Origin: Gammaproteobacteria bacterium
GTDB lineage: Bacteria > Pseudomonadota > Gammaproteobacteria > Xanthomonadales > Xanthomonadaceae
Assembly (NCBI GenBank): GCA_026398715.1
Contig: JAPLSI010000168.1
Location: 1 to 16,506 of the forward strand
Reading direction: 5' to 3'
DNA: 16,506 nt
The position numbers were made by a program, and so were the translations under genes. Positions within the stretch are counted from its first letter, which is position 1, and each line of letters opens with the position of its first letter. Below the pieces are notes generated by a model that ran no database searches, was not told the DNA's origin, and worked only from the letters and a program-made list of their open reading frames with translations. Below are positions 7,089 through 12,987 of the stretch, piece after piece.

Positions 7089-7853
7089 ATGAAAGCCGCC
7101 CTGCTTCCCCTGGCCCTGTTGCTTGCCTCGGGCGCCGCCCAGGCGCACTCGACCCACGACGGGGTCCGCATTGGCTGCGACGTCCGATCGGACTATTCGG
7201 TGCGCCCCTACCGCCAGGCCTTCCTGTTCAGTCGCGAGGGTTCGACCCCGGCCGAAATCGGAATCGGCGGCGGCCGCCTGTTCATCGACGGCAAGGAAAT
7301 CTCCCTGGTCGAGGCCGACCACGCCCGCCTGCGCGAAATGGAGGGCGAGATGAAGGCGCTGGCCCCGCAGATCGAGAAGGTCACCCTGGAAGCGATAGAA
7401 ATCGCCTTCACTGCGCTCACCGAGGTCGCCCGCGGCCTGTCGAACACCCCTGAAAAGACCGTTGCCGGCCTGGAGCGCTCGCACCGGCAGATGATGGCCG
7501 AGATCCGCAACAAGCCCATGGGTGCGTTCAACGAGGACGCGATGGAAGGCATCATCGAGCCGATCATCACCCGGTTCGTTCCCGACATCGTCGGTGGCGC
7601 GGTCAGTACCGCATTGAAGGCAGCATTCTCGGGCGAAGAGGAAACGAAGAAATTCGAGGCCCGCATCAAGCACATGGAAAGCGAGCTCGACACGCGCGTT
7701 GAAGCGCGGGCCAAGGCGCTGGAGCCGCTGGCCGACGCCATGTGCCAACGACTGAACCGGCTCGACTCCCTTGACGACGCCCTGGAATTTCGCCTGCCCG
7801 ATGGCAAGCCAATGCAATTGCTGAGCGTTGATCCGAGCCGCCACAAGCACTGA
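7089..7853 (+). CDS. exported YggN-like protein, DUF2884 family
   Basis: This 254-residue protein resembles E. coli YggN (DUF2884), whose function is unknown. A Sec signal peptide (MKAALLPLALLLASGAAQA, cleavage after residue 19) precedes a short beta-rich part (GIGGGRLFIDGKEISL). A long, charged, mostly helical body follows, with coiled-coil character at ~85-115 and ~190-235 (EEETKKFEARIKHMESELD). Two cysteines, in RIGCDV and DAMCQRL, resemble the paired cysteines of YggN and may form a disulfide. The start at 7089 has CGGAG seven bases upstream and gives a normal signal peptide. Four in-frame ATGs further upstream (6966, 6990, 7002, 7038) lack such support. The gene has its own terminator and appears monocistronic. 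A periplasmic location is inferred from the signal peptide. Confidence 0.85.
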   Translation: MKAALLPLALLLASGAAQAHSTHDGVRIGCDVRSDYSVRPYRQAFLFSREGSTPAEIGIGGGRLFIDGKEISLVEADHARLREMEGEMKALAPQIEKVTLEAIEIAFTALTEVARGLSNTPEKTVAGLERSHRQMMAEIRNKPMGAFNEDAMEGIIEPIITRFVPDIVGGAVSTALKAAFSGEEETKKFEARIKHMESELDTRVEARAKALEPLADAMCQRLNRLDSLDDALEFRLPDGKPMQLLSVDPSRHKH

Positions 7854-7895
7854 GCGCCTCGAGCGCAACCGCGGTGGCAACGCCGTTTTCCCCGC

Positions 7896-7920
7896 GCCCC
7901 CTCCCCGGGGGCTTTTTTTT
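7896..7920 (+). terminator. intrinsic terminator after the DUF2884 gene
   Basis: GCCCCC (7896-7901) pairs with GGGGGC (7907-7912) across a five-base loop, followed directly by eight T residues. It lies 43 bp after the DUF2884 stop and 37 bp before the E2 start, so it separates the two units. The E2 operon promoter must therefore overlap or directly follow it. A CACAAT at 7923-7928 is -10-like but has no good -35 partner. Confidence 0.85.
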
Positions 7921-7957
7921 GCCACAATAGCGGTCTCGCATGAAGCAGGCAGGTCGC

Positions 7958-8674
7958 ATGTCGCAGTTGATGGAAGCCCGGGTACCCGATATCGGCAGCG
8001 ACCAGGGCGTGCCGGTGATTGAATTGCTGGTGAAGGTGGGCGACATCGTCACCAAGGACCAGGGCCTGGTCACGCTGGAGTCCGACAAGGCCACCATGGA
8101 AGTGCCGGCGCCCTTCGCGGGCACGGTGCGCCAGCTGCTGGTGAAGGTGGGTGACGAGATCGGCACCGGCGCCGTCGTCGCGATGATCGAAGCGTCCGCC
8201 GAGGCAGGCGCGGCACCGGAGGCCGCAAAAGCCCCGCCCGCCGCAGCAGCGCCGGCCGCGGCAGCGGCTCCCGCCGCGAAAGCTGCTTCTCCCGCGGTCG
8301 CCACGACCCCCGCTGCCAGCGCCTCGCCAGCGACCCCCGCAACGCCTGCCCCCCTTGCACCTGTCGCTGTCGCAAGTTCGCCGCGCACGCTCGACTCGGA
8401 GTCCTTGGTGCCCGGCGTGTTGCCCTACGCCAGTCCCGCCGTGCGCGTGTTCGCACGCGAACTCGGCGTGGACCTCTCGCAGGTAAAGGGAAGCGAACGC
8501 GGCGGCCGCATCGGCAAGACCGACGTGCAGGCCTACTTCAAAGCCAAGCTCGCCGGCGGCGCCATGCCGCGCGCTGCGGGCGGGGAGGCCGGAGGATTGC
8601 AGCTCATCCCGAGTCCGCAGGTCGATAGTACCCGGCGTTCAATTCATCGCTCGATGGCGACGACCTGGTGCTGA
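7958..8674 (+). pseudogene. aceF: pyruvate dehydrogenase E2 (dihydrolipoamide acetyltransferase), N-terminal part, frame broken
   Basis: E2 is the core of the pyruvate dehydrogenase complex and passes acetyl groups to CoA through swinging lipoyl arms. This part encodes one lipoyl domain (residues ~1-80, lipoylated Lys44 in LESDKATMEVP). An Ala/Pro-rich flexible linker follows (~81-150), then the peripheral subunit-binding domain (~155-192, YASPAVRVFARELGVD and RIGKTDVQAY). The catalytic domain begins GGLQLIPSPQVD, then the frame leaves the family sequence after Asp223 (codon 8624-8626). Fifteen unrelated residues follow before a TGA at 8672. The start at 7958 is preceded by AGGCAGGT; ATG 7940 is an in-frame alternative. 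Without the rest of the catalytic domain this product could not form the E2 core. The matching C-terminal part is the next entry. Confidence 0.82.
8624..8631 (+). other. junction of internal deletion/frame jump in the E2 gene
   Basis: The last codon in the upstream frame that fits E2 is GAT (8624-8626, Asp). The first fitting codon in the downstream frame is TAC (8629-8631, Tyr). The two bases AG between them fit as the end of the Lys codon expected before this Tyr. The missing length would then be one more than a multiple of three, about 240 bases by family comparison. No repeat flanks the junction in an obvious way. Confidence 0.75.
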
Positions 8675-9096
8675 AGAAATATTTCCACGTCGGCATCGCC
8701 GTGGATACGCCCGACGGCCTGATGGTGCCGGTGCTGCGCGATTGCGATCGAAAGGGTTTGCTGGAGCTGTCGGCGGAGCTGGCTTCCATCAGCGTCCGCG
8801 CCCGCGACAAGAAGCTGACGGCCGCTGACATGCAGGGCGGGTGTTTCTCCATCTCGTCACTGGGCGGTATTGGCGGCACGGCCTTCACCCCCATCATCAA
8901 CGCGCCCGAGGTTGCCATCCTGGGCGTCTCCAAGTCACAGATGAAACCAGTCTGGAACGGCAGCGAATTCGCCCCGCGCCTGATGCTGCCGCTGTCGCTC
9001 AGCTACGACCATCGCGTAATCGACGGCGCCGCCGCCGCCCGCTTCGCCAGCTACCTGTCGCAAGTCCTCGGCGACCTGCGCCGCCTGCTGGTCTGA
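8629..9096 (+). pseudogene. aceF: pyruvate dehydrogenase E2, C-terminal part of catalytic domain (other frame)
   Basis: In the frame one base off from the N-terminal part, family sequence resumes at 8629 with [19 protein letters not shown] and runs unbroken to the stop. It includes [34 protein letters not shown] and the catalytic motif SYDHRVIDG, whose His and Asp are intact. A GTG at 8668 could start a 142-residue ORF, but it has no ribosome site and sits inside a catalytic-domain strand, so a separate gene is unlikely. Against E. coli AceF, recalled from memory, about 80 residues between PKVD and FNSS are missing. The TGA overlaps the AAGGAG that serves lpdA. The lack of further stops or decay suggests a very recent deletion or an assembly fault. 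Confidence 0.82.
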
Positions 9097-9106
9097 AGGA
9101 GTTTCC

Positions 9107-10906
9107 GTGGCCACGCTGATTGAAATAAGGGTTCCCGACATTGGCGGCAGCAAGGACGTGCCGGTGATCGAACTGCTGGCGAAGGTCGGCGACGCGATCG
9201 CCGTCGACCAGGGGCTGGTGACGCTGGAATCGGACAAGGCAACCATGGAAGTTCCGTGCACCGCCGCCGGCGTGCTGAAGGAATGGAAAGTGAAAGTGGG
9301 TGACGAAGTTTCGGAGGGGCAAGTGATCGCCGTGCTGGAAGCCGCCGCCGATGTGCCCGTCGCGAAGGCCGCGCCTGCCGCGCCCGCCCAGGCCAAGCCA
9401 TCCGCCGCGGCCGTCGAGTCGAAGCCCGTCGTGGCGCCTCCCGCGTCGCCGACCACGCCCGCGCCTGTCGCGAAACCCGCCACCACGTCCAACGCCGACA
9501 TCCAGTGCCAGCTGGTCGTGCTCGGCGCCGGTCCGGGTGGCTACACCGCCGCGTTCCGCGCCGCCGACCTGGGCATGGACGTGGTGCTGGTCGAACGCTA
9601 CGCAAAACTCGGCGGCGTCTGCCTCAACGTAGGCTGCATTCCTTCCAAGGCCTTGCTGCACGCCGCCGAAGTCATTACCGAAGCGAAGCACGCGTCTGCC
9701 TACGGCGTCAGCTTCGGCGAGCCCGCCATCGACATCGACAAGCTGCGCGCGCACAAGGACAAGGTGGTCGGCACCATGAACACCGGCCTGTCGGGCATGG
9801 CCAAGGCGCGCAAGGTGCGCACGGTCACCGGCGTCGGCAAGTTCCTGTCGGCCAACGAAATCGAGATCGACGAGGCCGGTACGCGCAAGGTACTTCGCTT
9901 CGAGCAATGCATCATCGCCGCCGGCTCGCAGCCGGTGAAGTTGCCCGGCTTCCCCTGGGACGACCCGCGCGTGATGGACTCCACCGACGCCTTGATGCTG
10001 CACGACATCCCGGCCGAATTGCTGGTGGTGGGCGGCGGCATCATCGGCCTGGAGATGGCCTGCGTGTATTCCGCGCTGGGCAGCCGCGTCACCGTGGTCG
10101 AATTCATGTCGCAGCTGATGCCGGGCAGCGATGCCGACCTGGTGAAGCCGCTGGCCGACCTGTTGAAGAAGCGCGGCGTGGCCATCCACCTGGGCACGAA
10201 GGTCGCGAAGGTTGAAGCGGGCAAGGACGGACTCGACGCCACCTTCGAAGGCGACAAGCCGCCCGCGACCACGCGCTACGACCGCGTGCTGGTGTCGGTC
10301 GGTCGCACGCCCAACGGCGGCCGCATCAATGCACAGGCCGCGGGCGTCGCTGTCACCGATCGCGGCTTCATCAACGTCGATTCGCAGATGCGCACCAACG
10401 TGCCGCATGTCTTCGCCATTGGCGACCTGGTCGGCCAGCCCATGCTGGCGCACAAGGCATCGCACGAAGGCAAGCTCGCCGCGGAAGTGGCGGCCGGCGA
10501 AAAGCGCGAGTGGGTCGCGCGCGTCATTCCGTCCGTCGCCTACACCGATCCTGAAATCGCCTGGGTCGGCATGACCGAAACCGAAGCGAAGCAAAAAGGC
10601 ATCGACGTCGGCGTGGCCAAGTTCCCGTGGGCGGCCTCGGGTCGCGCGGTCGGGCTGGGTCGCACCGAAGGGTTCACCAAGCTTATTTTCGATCCGGCCA
10701 GCCATCGCCTGCTGGGCGGCGGCATCGTCGGCGTGCATGCGGGCGACCTCATTGCCGAGATCGGGCTGGCCATCGAGATGGGCTGCGAGGCGGGAGACAT
10801 CGGCCACACCATCCATCCGCATCCCACCCTGAGTGAATCAGTGGGCATGGCGGCGGAAGTATTCGAAGGCAGCATCACCGACCTGTATATTCCGAAGAAG
10901 AAGTAG
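9107..10906 (+). CDS. lpdA: dihydrolipoamide dehydrogenase (E3) with N-terminal lipoyl domain
   Basis: This flavoprotein reoxidises the dihydrolipoyl arms of 2-oxoacid dehydrogenase complexes and passes electrons to NAD+. At 599 residues it is longer than the usual ~475 because of an N-terminal lipoyl domain (1-80, Lys44 in ESDKATMEV) and a Pro/Ala linker (~81-133). The E3 body has the FAD-binding GAGPGG (140-145), the redox disulfide Cys172/Cys177 (GGVCLNVGCIPS), the NAD-binding GGGIIG (309-314), and the C-terminal HPHPTLSE with catalytic His572 and Glu577. The start is GTG 9107, preceded by AAGGAG, 10 bp after the E2 stop. Cotranscription with E2 marks it as the pyruvate dehydrogenase E3. 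Lipoyl-E3 fusions are known in Neisseria and related beta/gamma-proteobacteria. The gene is intact, unlike its E2 neighbour. Confidence 0.95.
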   Translation: MATLIEIRVPDIGGSKDVPVIELLAKVGDAIAVDQGLVTLESDKATMEVPCTAAGVLKEWKVKVGDEVSEGQVIAVLEAAADVPVAKAAPAAPAQAKPSAAAVESKPVVAPPASPTTPAPVAKPATTSNADIQCQLVVLGAGPGGYTAAFRAADLGMDVVLVERYAKLGGVCLNVGCIPSKALLHAAEVITEAKHASAYGVSFGEPAIDIDKLRAHKDKVVGTMNTGLSGMAKARKVRTVTGVGKFLSANEIEIDEAGTRKVLRFEQCIIAAGSQPVKLPGFPWDDPRVMDSTDALMLHDIPAELLVVGGGIIGLEMACVYSALGSRVTVVEFMSQLMPGSDADLVKPLADLLKKRGVAIHLGTKVAKVEAGKDGLDATFEGDKPPATTRYDRVLVSVGRTPNGGRINAQAAGVAVTDRGFINVDSQMRTNVPHVFAIGDLVGQPMLAHKASHEGKLAAEVAAGEKREWVARVIPSVAYTDPEIAWVGMTETEAKQKGIDVGVAKFPWAASGRAVGLGRTEGFTKLIFDPASHRLLGGGIVGVHAGDLIAEIGLAIEMGCEAGDIGHTIHPHPTLSESVGMAAEVFEGSITDLYIPKKK

Positions 10907-10928
10907 GGTCCAGGACCAGGGAGCGGCC

Positions 10929-11882
10929 GTGATCAACGAAATAGGGATGTTCGTGCTTGGCGTGTTCCTGCTGCTGCTCGGCGGGGACTCGGTGATCCGG
11001 GGCGCGGCGGGCCTGGGCCAGCGGCTGGGGCTATCGCCGTTCTCGGCCGGCCTGTTGCTGGTGGCTTTCGCCACCTCGGTGCCCGAACTCGTCGTCAACG
11101 TCTACGCCGTCGTGCACGGCCAGACCGACCTAGCGCTGGGCAATGCCGTCGGCAGCAACATGGTCAACATCGGCCTTACGCTGGGCCTGGCGGCATTGGT
11201 CTCGCCCTTGCTCATCCGCATGCGGCTGCTGGCCGCCCAGATCGTGTTCGTGCTGGTCGCGTCGGGCATGGTGTTGTTGTTCGGACTCGACGGCAGCATC
11301 GCCCGCTGGGAAGGCGGCGTGTTGCTGGCCGGCTTTGTCGGCTTCCTGGTCTTCGTGTTCATCCGCGGCCGCAACGAAAGCGCGGATATCCAGGCGGAGC
11401 TGGCCGCGCATGCGGTCACCAGCACCAACCTGGTGCAGAACCTCGTGCGCTTTGCATTTGCCGCCGCGCTGCTTTATTTCGGCAGCCGCCTGGTCGTCAA
11501 CGCAGCGCCGACCATCGGTTTGGCGATGGGCTTGGGCCCGATGATGACGGGCCTTACGCTGGTTGCCGTCGGTACTGCATTGCCCGAGATCGTCGTCGCC
11601 ATGATCGCGGCCAGCAAGGGGCAGGGCGACGTCGTGGCCGGGCAGGTGCTCGGTGCGTGCCTGTTCAACCTGTTGTTCATCATCGGCGGCATGGCCGTGC
11701 TGGGCCCGCTTCCGCTGCCTGCGTCTTTCGTCAGCATCGAACTGCCGGCAGCCATGGCCTTTGCGCTGCTCCTGTATCCCCTGCTGGGCGGCGACCTCAA
11801 GGTTGCACGGCGCGAGGGCGGCTGGCTGCTGCTGGCCTTCGCGATCTGGTTGGGATTCGAGCTGTTCACCGCGCTCGCCTGA
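10929..11882 (+). CDS. CaCA family calcium/sodium antiporter (YrbG-like)
   Basis: The 317-residue inner-membrane protein has about ten hydrophobic segments and two inverted alpha repeats, the hallmark of cation/Ca2+ exchangers. Alpha-1 is ATSVPELVV (48-56) with GNAVGSNMVNIGL (71-83). Alpha-2 is GTALPEIVV (215-223) with GQVLGACLFNLLFIIG (238-253). The glutamates of both repeats (Glu53, Glu220) are present. In alpha-2, however, the usual GN-x-x-G-S/A-N/D pattern reads GQVLGAC, putting Cys244 where an Asn or Asp ligand is expected. The central loop (~146-168) is short and polar. GTG 10929 was chosen because AGGGAG lies about seven bases before it; ATG 10947 would clip the first helix. It follows lpdA by 22 bp and may share its transcript, but no functional link is evident. 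Confidence 0.88.
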   Translation: MINEIGMFVLGVFLLLLGGDSVIRGAAGLGQRLGLSPFSAGLLLVAFATSVPELVVNVYAVVHGQTDLALGNAVGSNMVNIGLTLGLAALVSPLLIRMRLLAAQIVFVLVASGMVLLFGLDGSIARWEGGVLLAGFVGFLVFVFIRGRNESADIQAELAAHAVTSTNLVQNLVRFAFAAALLYFGSRLVVNAAPTIGLAMGLGPMMTGLTLVAVGTALPEIVVAMIAASKGQGDVVAGQVLGACLFNLLFIIGGMAVLGPLPLPASFVSIELPAAMAFALLLYPLLGGDLKVARREGGWLLLAFAIWLGFELFTALA

Positions 11883-11912
11883 GCCGATGAGTCGTCCGCA
11901 ACCGGTGCGGTG

Positions 11913-12752
11913 ATGGGCGCCGTCTTCGTGTTCGGACTGAGCGGTCAGGTCGGCGAGTCGCTGGCACCCCGCCTGCTGGCGCGTTTCGATGGGGTCGATG
12001 CGCTGACGCGTTATCCGCGCGAAGGCCGGCCGGGACTGGCCTGGTTGCGCGGATCGCTCGAGCAAATGCCGCAAGGCGGCGCGATGGGGCACGACATCCT
12101 GATCAGCCTCGGCCCGCTTGATGCATTCGCCCATTGGTACGCCAGCGCACATCCTGCAGCCTCGCGGGTGATCGCGTTGGGCTCGACCGGTCTTCGCGAC
12201 AAGGCTGCCTCGTCCGACCCGCAGGAGCGCGAGCTTGCGCGGCGCCTGGCCGAATCGGAGTCGATCCTGTTCCGCGCCGGTCGCGACAACGGCGCGGCGG
12301 TCACCGTGCTGCGGCCGACCTTGTTGTACGGCAGTGGTCGCGACCGGTCCCTCACGCCCCTTGTCGCGCTGGCCCGACGCTGGCGAGTCCTGCCCTTGCC
12401 ATCCACGGCGCGGGGGCTTCGGCAACCGGTGCACGTGGACGACGTGGCGGCGGCCATCCTTGCTTGCCTCGATGCCCCGGCCGCATTCAGCGCGGATCGG
12501 GCCTACGACCTGCCTGGCGGGGAAGTGCTTCCGTTCGCCGCGATGGTGCGCCGGACCCTTGAGCGCCACGCGCCGCACTCGCGGGTGCTCTTGCTGCCGG
12601 CCTTTTTGTTCCGTGCGCTGGAATGGGCGGCAGCTCGCCTGGGCAAGGACCTGGCGCCGGGAAGCCTGTCCCGCCTGGCAGCCGACCAGACCGCGGACGC
12701 GACCCCGGCGGAAATGGCCTTCGGCTACCGACCGGGCCCGTTCCGCCCCTGA
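11913..12752 (+). CDS. atypical SDR / NAD-dependent epimerase-like protein
   Basis: The product has 279 residues with a Rossmann nucleotide-binding start: VFVFGLSGQVGESL gives the G-x-x-G-x-x-G glycines at 8, 11 and 14. Later blocks fit extended or atypical SDR proteins: VIALGSTGL (87-94), VLRPTLLYGSG (132-142) and QPVHVDDVAAAIL (171-183). The usual catalytic Tyr-x3-Lys is not visible after the GSTG segment, so it may bind a nucleotide without classical oxidoreductase chemistry. The substrate cannot be assigned. ATG 11913 is used; GTG 11910 directly before it is equally possible, and neither has a strong ribosome site. It starts 30 bp after the antiporter stop on the same strand and is probably cotranscribed with it. 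Confidence 0.8.
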   Translation: MGAVFVFGLSGQVGESLAPRLLARFDGVDALTRYPREGRPGLAWLRGSLEQMPQGGAMGHDILISLGPLDAFAHWYASAHPAASRVIALGSTGLRDKAASSDPQERELARRLAESESILFRAGRDNGAAVTVLRPTLLYGSGRDRSLTPLVALARRWRVLPLPSTARGLRQPVHVDDVAAAILACLDAPAAFSADRAYDLPGGEVLPFAAMVRRTLERHAPHSRVLLLPAFLFRALEWAAARLGKDLAPGSLSRLAADQTADATPAEMAFGYRPGPFRP

Positions 12753-12983
12753 AGGTTCTTGCTGCGCTGCAGCACGAAAAGAATCCGAGTTTCCATACGC
12801 TAGGGCATTGCTTCTTGGCGTAACGGACTTTTAATATGCAGGTACAGTAGAGCGTCGAACCCGGGGAGGGGTCTGATCCATGAAATCCGACAGTTGGCTG
12901 CCTTGCAGTCGCGACCGCGATCCCCGTACGGCAAGCGTTTTGCTTTCGCCCCGAGTGTCTTGCCCCTTAGAGGAACAACAGCA
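12753..12983 (+). other. intergenic region before the DUF1302 operon: promoter and possible leader
   Basis: These 231 bp hold a small hairpin (TGCTGC 12760-12765 with GCAGCA 12769-12774, no T-tract, so a poor terminator), a candidate promoter, and a short ORF with a ribosome site that overlaps the DUF1302 start. AT content is locally higher around 12780-12850 than in the genes, as expected for a promoter. The implied 5' leader of more than 100 bases is long for this window. Confidence 0.5.
12808..12837 (+). promoter_or_regulatory. candidate sigma-70 promoter of the DUF1302/DUF1329 operon
   Basis: TTGCTT (12808-12813) and TAATAT (12832-12837) are separated by 18 bp. The -35 matches the consensus only at TTG; the -10 matches four of six. 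It lies in the most AT-rich part of the intergenic region. TACAGT at 12843-12848 is a second -10-like hexamer without a good -35. Low confidence. Confidence 0.3.
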
Positions 12984-12987
12984 ATGA
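12880..12987 (+). CDS. possible 35-residue leader ORF overlapping the DUF1302 start
   Basis: An ATG at 12880 preceded by GGGGAGGGG (12863-12871) opens a 35-codon ORF. Its TGA (12985-12987) overlaps the ATG of the DUF1302 gene as ATGA, a layout that permits translational coupling. The peptide begins MKSDSWLPCSRDRDPR and ends EEQQQ, with no signal peptide or recognised motif. Third-position G/C is only about 56%, well below the neighbouring genes, which argues against a conserved protein. If translated, it may matter as a regulatory leader rather than as a product. The DUF1302 gene has its own GAGGA site inside this ORF, so coupling is not required. Confidence 0.25.
   Translation: MKSDSWLPCSRDRDPRTASVLLSPRVSCPLEEQQQ

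Noticed and set aside
5382..7925. Open frame of 847 codons on the minus strand, extending the glycosyltransferase upstream to 7925
   Set aside because: The first ~318 codons are antisense to the intact, signal-peptide-bearing DUF2884 gene and show no family features. The glycosyltransferase motifs begin only after 6971.
8668..9096. Independent 142-residue gene starting at GTG 8668
   Set aside because: The family sequence already begins upstream at 8629 in the same frame, the GTG has no ribosome site, and the product would be half a catalytic domain. It is the C-terminal part of a broken E2 gene.
8999..10822. 607-codon open frame on the minus strand opposite lpdA
   Set aside because: It is a shadow of lpdA caused by high GC. 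The composition is His/Asp/Arg/Gly-rich without domains, and lpdA on the plus strand has all catalytic motifs.
11130..12578. 482-codon open frame on the minus strand opposite the antiporter and SDR genes
   Set aside because: It crosses two convincing plus-strand genes, and its translation is Gln/Arg/His-rich without domain signals.
12760..12774. Hairpin after the SDR gene as an intrinsic terminator
   Set aside because: The six-base stem with a three-base loop has no T-tract on either strand.
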